From Megalonaias nervosa (taxonomy: Eukaryota; Mollusca; Bivalvia; Unionida; Unionidae): a stretch of 64,000 nt of DNA. The notes beneath the pieces are model-generated. The model saw nothing but the letters and a program-made list of their open reading frames with translations. It searched no databases and was not told the DNA's origin. Position 1 is the first letter of the stretch, and each line of letters begins with the position of its first letter. Both the position numbers and the translations under genes were made by a program. The stretch covers positions 115,601 through 179,600 of the forward strand of contig JAECUM010096235.1 in the NCBI GenBank assembly GCA_016617855.1, read 5' to 3'. Shown piece by piece: positions 1-10,477 of this stretch.

Positions 1-2
1 GT

Positions 3-338
3 CGACCGCCACGTACACCACACTCAATGTGGAGTTGTTACGACAACATTAACGATGATCTTCCAAAGACGAACAACAGCTGTGAAGGATGGCACCGATC
101 GTTTAGCGAGTTGATCGGTGGAAATCATCCAACTATATGGAAATTTATAACAGTTTTGCAAAAGGAACAAGGCCTAAATGAAGCTAAAATTGAACAATCT
201 TTGGCTGGCCAACCTATACAGCCTCAAAAGAAGAGATACAGGGATGCAGCATCCAGAATCAAAAAGATTGTTGAAACTTATAAAGAAATTGACTTGATGG
301 ATTACTTAAGAGGTTTGTCGCATACTTTGTCGTTTTAA
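3..338 (+). pseudogene. C-terminal fragment of a Mutator-like (MULE) transposase
   Basis: The frame is open from the window edge to a TAA at 336-338, about 111 residues. The segment around NNSCEGWHRSF and the following HPTIWKFI matches the C-terminal block found after the DDE domain in many animal MULE/FLYWCH-associated transposases (tryptophan-rich start, T/KNN.CEGWH, then HP.IW.FI, ending in a basic stretch with a conserved YR). This is recognition from family knowledge; no catalytic residue lies in the visible part because the DDE core would be left of the window. It was a cut-and-paste DNA transposase, nuclear acting. Whether the full copy is intact cannot be told, and the lack of introns and the repeat block just downstream favour a mobile element over a host gene. 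Confidence 0.65.
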
Positions 339-470
339 TACGTGATATAAAAGTTTGGTATATACACGTATTTTTAAGATACTGGTTGTATAACTTGTCT
401 TTATTTTTAATAAATGTTAAACAAGTATTAGTCGTTTGGTTCTTCTTAATAATGTTAACTTATTCAGTTA

Positions 471-613
471 CAATTGGCGATCAATACACCTGCGAGCTAT
501 TGTTCTTGCGATCAATTGACCGGCGAGCAGTACATTCCGCGAGCAATTGTTATAGCGAGCAATTAACCACGAGCAATTGACCGGCGAGCAATTGTCGGCG
601 AGCAATTGACCGG
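471..613. repeat. CAATTG-core short repeat block, probable MULE terminal region
   Basis: About six imperfect copies of a 15-20 bp unit GAGCAATTGACCGGC occur in 143 bp, most regular at 541-613. The block starts 130 bp after the transposase stop. Terminal or subterminal repeats of this kind are typical of DNA transposon ends, so I infer that it is the right end of the MULE. The matching left end is outside the window. Confidence 0.5.
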
Positions 614-1140
614 ATACCCCTAAGTACAGCCCACATGAAAATATGAAAATATTCTTTACTGTATACGAAGTTGACAAAGGGAAGAAACTCTTACCTGTTA
701 TCTCCCCTTACATCAACAGATGATCACCCCATCAACTGCATGTTTACCAGTTTAAAGCTGAGTGACATATCAACTATGATGTTCACACTTGTGGGGAGGT
801 TTTAGATAGTTGTGTAGTAGTGTGATGTGGTTAGTATTCTCAAAGAAATACAATTTACAACAAAATCTGCTCCCTTCTTTGAATACATTCCTCAATCAAA
901 TTAACAATAGGAGAATAGGTAATAAGAGAAAGATATTCTGAGCATCCTACTTCTACCATGCATATAGCATCATTCTAGGGAAGAATGGCTGGATTCCCTA
1001 TATGAAAGATTATCAGCTCACCTAACATGACAGCAGCATAATAGATAGTCACATTACCTTTGACAACAATATACACAGATAAGAAGAAAATAGCAAATTC
1101 TTCATTCCAGGTGAATCCAGTGAAAGTGCTAAACCCACAC
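614..1140. other. Intergenic stretch, nothing recognised
   Basis: AT-rich unique-looking sequence between the MULE end and the next inverted-repeat element. No open frame with coding character, no RNA gene and no tandem array seen. Confidence 0.4.
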
Positions 1141-2738
1141 CAGGGATCACCCTGGGCTTCGCCAATGTCGCAAATTGCGATTTTTTTTTCCTTATTAACG
1201 ACAAATTATGCCATCTAGCGATCTTTCTGGCAACAACATTTTTCGATGTTAAAAACTGTCTATACAATTTTGGATTTGCAGCTGAGAAATTCAAAGGCAC
1301 CATGACACGAAGCCACAAACTTGGATATAAATTGCTCTAGAATCTATTTTTACATAAACAAATCATTTGTTCATATTGACAAACCACCCTAACACAGCAT
1401 TGTTATATCATAATCCGCTTATGGTGATGTCTGGCCTTAGTACTAGGTGCTGTAATATAACCCAAATAGTCATGCTACCTGACAAGCTACATTTGACTAT
1501 CTCTGAAGACGGGAATGGGAATGACTACAATCTATCCGATGATGGCAGTTTTTTGTCCTTTTTAAAAAATGTACCAGAAACAATAGTTTTACTGAAATTT
1601 TTAAGAAAACTGATTACATTTGAAGCATCGATCATTCTGTACATATACTAAGCAAATAAAAAAAAAATTCTGTCTCCGTCAATGTTTTATAATTATTTGA
1701 TGTTGCCGCAGCAATAACAAATGGGCAATTGTTTGGAACTTCAAAGAGCACCTCTATCAGCACCTTCAATAACACATGAACATTCATCAAAGCAAGCTGA
1801 AGACCTGTGATCAAAGAAAGTTGGCAACAAACTTAAATAAATGCATTGTTTCATTTTTCATAGTGATTGGAACATATTTATTGTGCCATGAAAGTTTCCT
1901 GTTTGTAACAAAAAAGTTCATGATCACGATTGCTACCAATGTCGATTTAAAACCCAAATTAAAGTTCCAATATTTTGAACAATAGATATCTGGCTGTCGC
2001 ATTAAATGAAAGTGGGACAGCTCGCAAGAATGCTAAAACTGTTTAATTTGTTCACATGTTTTCATTTCTCTGTGAATAGCCTCATCCCTTTGATAGCCTC
2101 GGCATCGTAGTAGTTTTGTCTCTGGCTGACCAAAATCTAGGCCAATTTAAGTACATGTACATGAAGCATATAAACAACTATACAGCCACGTGATACTTGG
2201 ATAATAAATATCAGAGTGAACTGTTTCGTGAAATGTGTTTGTTGACATTGGGATAAAGATCAAATAAGGACTACCGTTTTTTATGTTTTAGTTGTGCTTT
2301 CTAACAGGATTTGACAGATACATGAATTTTCTAACATTCGAATTAATGCATTTTTCATATGCATGTATATTATTTAACACATTGTGGAGTGTACTATGCA
2401 AATGTAAGTTGTCAATATACAAGTGTACTTCAGACTAGTTTCATTTAATCAAAATTTCCAATTTTTTTTCTCTGCATAAATCCTAGTCACTGATGACAGG
2501 TCATCTCTTAAAATTTCGCTTGTATGTGAAATTTCAAATTTATTTTCAGCCCCCCCCCCCAACTTTTTTAAATATCCGACAATATTACCTTGGTCCCAAG
2601 GATGCTGAGAAAAATGGATAGTACTGTATTATGAAAATGGTGACATTTTTTGAAAATTGGCGACAAAATACTGAGGTTGGCGATTTTTTTGGCAACAACT
2701 TTTTGGCAACAACTTTATTAAACCCAGGGCCATCCCTG
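1141..2738. mobile_element. Candidate non-autonomous hAT-like element with CAGGG termini
   Basis: The left end CAGGGATCACCCTGGGCTT is inverted at the right end (2721-2738; reverse complement CAGGGATGGCCCTGGGTT). CAGGG is a common start of hAT terminal inverted repeats. The two end regions also share a direct block (about 1180-1245 and 2655-2715) with GCGAC, GCGATTTTTT and GGCAACAAC motifs. The interior of about 1.3 kb has no transposase. The 8-bp target duplication expected for hAT is not visible: the flanks (ACCCACAC and CACACCCA) are both C/A-rich but do not match, so the class is uncertain. Confidence 0.4.
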
Positions 2739-3168
2739 CACACCCATGAGTAGGTTGTGCTGACATTAACTGGGCCTGATGGTCCTCTGGACCACAGTCA
2801 TTGGACCCACCAAATTAAATTCTTGTTTCTGCAAAGTTAGATCATGGAGATAAAACTTGAGAAGGTTGATGGTGCATGCCAGCAGACTACTTCTATTATG
2901 TCTTGGTTTGAAATGATACATTCGCATATGAGGCTTGTTGAGATTTCATTGATCTCATAAGCTATTATCTTCATCAGACATAGCTAATCTTTTGAGAATG
3001 ATTATGTCAAGTGTATTACCCACATCAGCCACAATACTAGAGCTTGAGGGTTATATTCTCTTTCCTAGTCTTCACCAGAAGGAAGGATATATCATGCACC
3101 GCAATTTATTCCTGTGTTCTTCAGGTAAATGACTGACAGCAGGACACAGTCTTACATCACCTCCTCTG
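2739..3168. other. Intergenic stretch, nothing recognised
   Basis: No convincing coding or repeat signal. A short run of C residues occurs just upstream at 2551-2560, inside the preceding element. Confidence 0.35.
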
Positions 3169-3582
3169 TCATCTTTGTTAGTAGAGGTTCCGATATGCTA
3201 ACCCTATCTACACCTTGGCAGATCGAAGATGAGGGGTGCACATAACTTGAATGGACTCAATAAAAAATGCAATTTTCCACTGGTGGTCCGTGTTTGTACA
3301 AATACCTTTCACTCAAATACACATGTAATGACTTCCCTCTGGTACGTAGTCATTCTTTCCATGTTAAACATTCAAAGGATCCTTGTGAAGTCAATTGCAT
3401 CAAACGTTTCAGCCAACATACAATGCATCGCTGTTACATGCTATTGGTTAGTTAGCATTACATATTAAGGGAGGCAACTCATGAAATCCCATATATGTCG
3501 CTAGGACAAAGCACTAAAATATCTGCTCAATCCACCAAGGTGTAGAAAGAGTTAACATATCGGAACCTTGGCTAGCAAAGAT
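3169..3582. mobile_element. Inverted-repeat (MITE-like) element
   Basis: A segment of about 45 bp at 3169-3213 (containing GGTTCCGATATGCTAACC) is repeated inverted at 3538-3582 (ATATCGGAACCTT with flanking matches). The similarity is good by eye but not perfect. About 325 bp lie between the arms and carry no convincing frame. Exact ends and target duplication were not resolved. Confidence 0.45.
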
Positions 3583-3639
3583 GCTCCTCTCTTGACAAAG
3601 ACAAAAAGTGTATGACCACTGTTTGATTGCTCACTGGTG

Positions 3640-4740
3640 GCAACTGTTTTTAGCTGCATAGCCTAGTTGTAATCATTAGGACCATAGAATCAAACAATCT
3701 GAACTGGATATAATCTGTGTCCAATATTAGGGCATGAAACTTTTTCACTCTGCATGCTAAAGCAAAATCTATTAGAAAGCATGTCTTTGATGACTGCAAC
3801 TTCAGTGAGGTTTTGGCTAAAGGCTCAAACTGACCTGGGTTGAGCAACATCAAACCAACAAAAGATTCCATTTAGAAAACAGTGGAAATGGGTCCAAAAC
3901 CCCTCCGAACTGACTGATGGTACATCCATGAGTAGGTTCATGGATTCAGGATCAGAAAGAGAAAGGTTGGAAGTTTTGATTCCACTGTATATCAAAAAGT
4001 CTATCACTGGACACCCCAAAAGTGCACACATCTGCTGAAAGACCAATAAATTGGACCACTTCATGTGAAGAATCTGGCCTCTTCTTGACAATAAGTCAGC
4101 AAGGACAATGAGTCAGCCAGGACAATGAGTCTGCCAGGAATTTATCTGATCTGGATGTTTATCTTTAGATGAGAGTACCACTGCACACAAATTTCCAAAC
4201 CAAAATGGATATTCTGGGTGATTTCATAGACCCCTTCCTGTCCCAGCATCCTACTTTTGAGAAAGGTAGGTCACCACCACCAAGTAGTCCAACATGATAA
4301 GGACAACTTTCCTGAAGAATTGATCATTCCAAAAGTGAACACACACTGACCACAGACATTTCCAAGGGCTGATGTGAAGCACAGCAACTGGTGGGCTTTC
4401 CAACCATACAAAATGGTTTCTGTACATACAATAACTTCTGGTTGGAGCTTTTTAAGGATTCCTGCTGTGAGCCAATGTTTGTTGCAACAATATTGCAAAA
4501 ATAATTGTTACTTTCCTAGTAATTATAACACAGTGATGAGTCAACCAGAAAAGGGTAGTCACTGGGCCATGTGGGCCATCTGCAAAAGGGTACATAAAAA
4601 GGTGGACAAGAAGAAAATCCACTGTCACATTTAATAAACCAAGGAGTTGAACAAACTCTCTGGCTGAACTCCAAACCTGTTGGAAATAACTCCATGAATT
4701 CAATCATCCTTGCCACATGTACATAAGGCAAGAAGGAGAT
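3640..4740 (-). pseudogene. Decayed DIRS-type (tyrosine recombinase) retrotransposon fragment
   Basis: Read right to left, frames on the minus strand give the DIRS order. First is an RT end block with FVQLLGLLNV near 4655. Then comes an RNase H start with VCTETILYGWKAH (4438-4391), corresponding to the family's TDAS.GWGAH. Then comes CALLGCPVIDFLI (4031-3993), the family's RNase H tail block resembling LG.P.IDLFAT. Last is a tyrosine recombinase segment with KTCFLIDFALACRVKKFHAL (3787-3728). The recombinase box I Arg is kept but the Glu three residues later is Lys, and the first RNase H Asp is Glu. The frames shift several times and the spacing between RNase H and recombinase is much too short, so the copy is internally deleted and dead. 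DIRS elements copy through RNA and integrate with the recombinase instead of an integrase. Confidence 0.6.
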
Positions 4741-5661
4741 TTGTCAAACTCATAACCAGGTTAACAAAAAAATGTGAAGAGTTGTGATCTGAATTTTATT
4801 AAAATTATTTTCATTAAAAGGTCTAGATGACCTAAAACAGTGAGGTCACTCCTGCCCTTCAATAAAATTTGAACTTTTACCACCCCCTCACAATAGCCTG
4901 GGATAACTCAGTCCTGCTTATAACTTGGAGGCAGGTGTGGATCCCATTTTTCTTCTAGAAAATGCAAAAAAAACCACAGAGGCCCCTCTGCTGAATGTGA
5001 ATAAAATTGTGATCCAAATAGATAAATAAAACCTCAATATATCCCTCATTTTATAGTCAAAAACAGCAGTTACTGCTTAGAAATTTGAATCAGCATCATG
5101 AAATTCGCAACTTTAATATAAGTGGTATATTTTGTTACATTTTCTTAAAAAAAAATTCTGTCAATTTTAAATAATTTACATTGAAATTTCAATCAAATTT
5201 TGATCAATTAAAATGTTAGTAATGCCTGTTAGTAATGCCTACTTTAAGAAATTAATATTAGTTAAACAAGGTTTGTCAAGTGAAATTCATACTTTAGTGT
5301 TATCGTTTAATTTGGTTCCAGTGTAAACAGCATAAATGCAATATGCCCTCTTGTTTTAAAACATGAAAAGTGTCACTCGAAAATCAATGTGATGCCTGTG
5401 AGCATTTCTGTGAGAACCTAATTTAGTACTGACTGTGCTTTGATTTCCGACTTTAGTGTTGGTTGCATTGTTAAATCAATTAAATGTTGACCTACACTGC
5501 ATTATATCAATTAGTCTTTCGTATAAAATCTTTTGTATTAAATGAAGTAAAGGGATAGAATAAGAGAAGTTATAAGTTAGATGACTTGCATAAGAGTTAG
5601 CGCTAATGGTTGTGTGTTAAGTCAACTCATTCAATAGACAAATGAACACTGTAAATCTTAA
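4741..5661. other. Intergenic or intronic stretch with one dispersed repeat
   Basis: No coding region seen. The part at about 4858-5090 is related to 8765-9000 (see separate entry). If the PKHD1L1-like gene continues to the left, this stretch is intronic. Confidence 0.35.
4858..5090. repeat. Dispersed repeat, copy 1
   Basis: Shares blocks with 8765-9000: a CCCTCA start, GGAGGCAGGTGTGGATCCCA (here) against GGAAGCAGGTGTTGATCCCA, and a later TCAAAAAC block followed by a short GTTA. Both copies are in the same orientation. Family unknown. Confidence 0.45.
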
Positions 5662-5826
5662 CTACACGACTTCACTCATCTCTACTTGCTCTTTATACTC
5701 TTTCACAAAACACAATGGACCAGATGCCTTCTGATCATCATGCATGAACACTACTTGAAGATGATGAACACCTTTTGCAAGCAAGACATGTCTCAAGTGT
5801 GTCTTCCTTAACTTTAAATCTTGCAT
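5662..5826 (-). CDS. Short unidentified frame of 54 residues
   Basis: Starts at an ATG directly after an in-frame TAA and ends with TAG. The predicted peptide has an uninterrupted, protein-like composition, including RHVLLAKGVHHLQVVFMHDD followed by a GPLCFVKEYKEQVEM segment, unlike the AT-rich shadows around it. No splice sites clearly frame it. I do not recognise the family. It could be an exon, a relic of a mobile-element protein, or chance. It does not match the region of fibrocystin-L expected after the last exon that I can place. Confidence 0.25.
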   Translation of the reverse strand: MQDLKLRKTHLRHVLLAKGVHHLQVVFMHDDQKASGPLCFVKEYKEQVEMSEVV

Positions 5827-6576
5827 TTAAAGCTCTTCATTATTATTGTTTAACTGAACTGACACAAATTTAATTGGAAAAATATTACCCGAAACTGTTC
5901 ACAAATCTGTATTACAACAGTCATTATTTAAACAAGCAACAAATATATGTAGTGAGTACGAAAAAACCAACCAACAATACATGCCACTGTTACAGTGCTA
6001 GAACACAAAGGTACCAATGAACAAAGTCAAGGACTATGAAAATATTTAAATATTTATTTAAAATAAAAAATTATTTCAACATGTAGCAATACATTATTAC
6101 ACACTACTTGACTGGCTTTCTAGATGGATGGGTTAAAATCATGAAAATATACAAGGATTATGTGAGATCTTATTGTACTATATTCCTGAGTGAAAGCTAA
6201 AAAATAGTAATGTCAAGTTGATGAGTAGCCACCTAGCAGTGGTTCAGGGATACAAATGGGTAAAAGTTTCTTCCCTTTGAATGACATACAGAAAAAAGAC
6301 AATTTCTTTCATCTTTATGAGAGGCTAGATTTGGGAGGTAGCAAAGTTTATTTTTCTGATTAATGTGATCAAGGAATATACTCAAAAGAGAATGCACTCA
6401 AAGCAACATTCAACCATGTTGTTGAATGTACAAGATGGACTGAAATTCTGACCACATTAAGTACCCTTTCTAAACCTGGTTTTATACATTCAGCAGTATT
6501 AGTTAAATATACATTTTCCAAACTGAATGCTGTAATATGGTCATCACATAAGTACAATGTTTGATTAGTATTTTAC
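5827..6576. other. Probable intron of the fibrocystin-L homologue
   Basis: Begins at the GT donor of the exon ending at 6577 (minus strand) and runs left. A search by eye for the next expected coding block (a GNRGL-type segment before PA14) found nothing. Confidence 0.4.
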
Positions 6577-6666
6577 CTGTAAACTCAGATCCCAGGTCAG
6601 ATGGTTTTGCTGCAAGTTCACATGTAAGGTAGGTATCCTTCACCTTTCTGACTATACATTCAGTTT
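6577..6666 (-). CDS. PKHD1L1: PKHD1L1-like exon k (last exon placed)
   Basis: Acceptor ATTCTTTAG, donor GTAAAA, 90 bp, phase 1 in and out. It encodes ETECIVRKVKDTYLTCELAA and KPSDLGSEFT. The two Cys spaced as in the vertebrate VGGEPCDI...SICCK block close the third IPT domain. Beyond it no further exon was recognised. Confidence 0.75.
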
Positions 6667-9600
6667 CTAAAGAATAGTTAGAAACCTGATTTAAGATTAG
6701 AAAATAACTTGGGCTTAATCTGACATATTTTCTATTTGTATTCTATCTGAACTCAACTGCTTATATAAATAAGCTGACTTCAAGCTTTATAAATATTCAA
6801 GCATCAAGTAAAATTGTCATAACGTCAGTCTTTCTGGCATAGAAAACACGAATGTTGAATGGAACTCAAATTGTCAAATACATTACATTAATAGTAAATA
6901 ATATAAACAATTAAAATTGCTTCCATGCTTTCTGCAAGAATGATGTTATATAAATTAACATTGAGTACATAACACTGTACTTACCTCCAACATAGGCCCT
7001 GGCCTTTGCATAGGGCGGACGTTCATCAAAGTGCTTGCCATATATGGTCAACAGCTGGCCCCCTTCTGTGCTACCTGATGTAGGATAGATGGATGTGCTT
7101 TCTGAAATAAAAATTATCTAGTAGCATTCAATCAATCTGTATAATCAAAATGATGGGCCATCCATGTCAAGGGTACTCGTACATTCAGCATCTACATCCT
7201 TGTCAAGGGTACTCGTACACTCAGCAGCTACATCCTTATCAAGGGTACTCATACATTCAGCACCTACATTCTTATCAATGGTGCACATACATTCAGCACC
7301 TACATCCTTATCAAGGGTACTCATACATTTAGTACCTACATCCTTATCAAAGGTACTCATACATTTAGTACCTACATTCTTATCAAGGGTACTCATATAT
7401 TCAGCACCTACATCCTTATCAAGGGTACTCATACATTTAGTACCTACATCCTTATCAAGGGTACTCATACATTCAGCACCTACATTCTTATCAATGGTGC
7501 ACATACATTCAGCACCTACATTCTTGTCATGGGTACTCATTAATTTAGTACCTACATTCTTATCAAGGGTACTCATACATTCAGCACCTACATCCCTATC
7601 ATGGATATTCATACATTCAGTACCTACATCCTTGTCATGGGTACCCATATATTTAGTACCTACATCCTTATCAAGGGTACTCATACATTTAGTACCTACA
7701 TCCTTATAAAGGGTACTCATACATTTAACACCTACTTCATTAATTTCCCTCTAACCTGATTAAATACAGATACATTTCTATTATCAAGTCACCACTTAAC
7801 TATCTCAAGAAGCTAAGATGCCAATTTAGTGATTTCTTAAAGGGGAACACCAAGGGGTAATGACTGGTCATATATTAGTTTTATTGAAATATAATTAAAT
7901 TTTGGCTAATGTAATAAGAAATGTCACCTGTCCATTTAAGTTTCAAAACTTGCAACCATACAAAGATTCATTGATCAAGCCATATATCTATCCATACAAT
8001 AGTGTTATATCCAAATTCATGCTATAACAAAGCATGCTATAGCTAGGGTTATGCTGTACCTATAGACATGTGTGAATGACTCATATTGTTCCCAATGAAA
8101 ATACCTGATACAGATGGGATGGCTAGTTGCTGCTAAATTAAGATACATGATCGTGGAAAAGAAATCTGTATTTATGCCTCTTACTTAAATTGAAACAAAC
8201 TCCTAAAAGGTACTAGATTTACCTGTGTAGGCTTGAAACATAGCAATCTTGTTATAATTGAAGATCCTCAATGCAGTGCTATCTGGAAGAGATCTGTAAT
8301 ATAAACATAGCATATTAAAAACTCACTACTGCAAACAAATTATTCTTCAATTGATAATTTTAGTAGACAAATATGCCTCTCTGCACATATTGACAGAATA
8401 TAAGTATTGTAAAACTACTTTACTGATGACTGCCATATTTAAGAAATTCTCAATGTCATCCTATCTGGTGGTGAATTAATTTGATGGATTGATTACTCTA
8501 TGTTTACATCCTTTTTTTAACAAGACCCTCTCACTTCCCTTTATCTTAAATATTTAATGGTAAGTTTTACACCTCATTTTCAGTTCAAGAATAATCCCAG
8601 TCACCATGTCTATTAAATTCTTTCCATGCTTATGTTTTCTCAAACAACTGGGTCAACCAATTTTAATGATATTCTGATATTTGGGATGTAAACAAATATG
8701 CCTACAACCCAGGGCTATAAGAATGCATGGTCTCAGCTACCATAAGCTAACTTCGGGTAGCCCAGTAGCTACTACACCACTCCCTCATTTTAGCAAATCT
8801 TGGTATCTGATGGATCAGCTTATAATGTGGAAGCAGGTGTTGATCCCATTTTGTTCAAAGAACGGGAAAAAAAAAAAGATCCTAGGTAATTTTTAAATTA
8901 GAAAAATTATCTAAATTGGTACATGAAGCTCAATGTATGTTAATATATATTGCTTGTTTTATTATCAAAAACAACCACAACTGTTAGTATTAACTAAAAT
9001 TTGTTTCTCTTGCTATCTTTTGGATAGAAATCAAAGCCACAAGGTCAAATTTGAATAGTTAATTACTGTCACGTAAACTGGAAGAAAACCTGCAAATTTT
9101 AATGCAGAAATTGTGATTTATTTCAACATTACCTTCCAAGGGGTGCCTCAATTATGAAACTGGCATTCATATTACCTGTTGAGAAAAAGAGATAAAGCTT
9201 GCAGATTCTTGCAACTTTGAAACTTAAAAACCATATTTTTTATTAAAACCACACACCTCTACATGAAGAAATGTCAATGTGATTTAAAAACTTCCTCCCA
9301 GCTTTATTAAAACTTTTGACTGACAACTCTAACATTTTTTTAATTCCTCATAAATGTAAAATCCAGAATTCAAAGACAAAAAGTCACTCCATCTTTCAGA
9401 GCAAATCAACATTTTTCCCATTGCCAAGAGAATTCAGATCCTCACAAACACACATGAAACATAACACATTATTTACATTACTTAATTATGCAATGCCAAA
9501 TATCAGATTACAAATTAAATGCTATACATGTAGACAGCATCAGCAATGTATTTGACAGAGTTTAAATCCAAACTCACCAACAGATGTACCTCCCATTTTG

Positions 9601-10437
9601 CACTTCATGTATCCCCATGTGCCAGTCAACTGTATTCCATACCTAGCAAATTAAATAATAAAAATAAGCAAGAGTCCCTTAAAGGGACTGATGCTCTACT
9701 GAGCGAAAAGAATTTCCAGGAATTCAACATAAAAATATTTCTGCCTTTTAACTGTATTCAGTACCTAGCAAAATAACAAGAAAAATAAAAATAAAATAGA
9801 ACTTGATATTTGCAAAACACAATGAAGACTCTGATATTCAATATATAAGTATATGGGGGATATGATCTGCATGCAAGCAACCACCAGTTCTTATCCATAT
9901 ATCCAGAAATACATACAGATATACCTCAAACTTCCCTAACTATCACATAGGTTTGACCAAAACTTGTGACTGCTTTAAAGAGATGGCCAGTATCAAGAGG
10001 CTGAATTAATATTAGAACAGCTCTAATGGGACAAAATATGTGATCAGTCTGCCATGTCAAAGAGGGGTCAGTTTCTGCATTAATGCAGAACACATTACTT
10101 CTTTGTTATAAGGCCCTTAATTAAAACATATGATAGCGATATATTTCTCAAATTAAATCTCCAAAATAACTGCCCAGAGGTTTACTTTGGTATTGTTGAA
10201 TTTAACATCATTTTCCAGCACACAAGAAGCTATAAGTAATGCCCAGAATTAATGGTGGAGGAAGACCCAGGGAAGAACCACAGACCCATAGGAAGCTAAG
10301 AGCAATCTTTCTCACATACCTAGGTTGGTCAAACTAAGATTCAAACCCACAAAGAGGGGAGATGAGAGTGATTTGTAAATGTCAGCACCTTAGGTGATGA
10401 AAAAGGTGATTAAAAATTTCATCATTCGAAGTCTTAC

Positions 10438-10477
<40 letters not shown>

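Noticed and set aside
471..613. CRISPR-like array of short repeats
   Set aside because: Units are contiguous and diverged, without unique spacers, in a eukaryotic genome; a transposon end fits better.
1133..2746. 8-bp target duplication for the candidate hAT element
   Set aside because: Flanks ACCCACAC and CACACCCA are compositionally alike but not the same sequence.
7145..7720. 191-residue and 181-residue repeat proteins on opposite strands
   Set aside because: Both come from the 36-bp minisatellite, whose period keeps frames open. It lies within an intron between well-supported exons.
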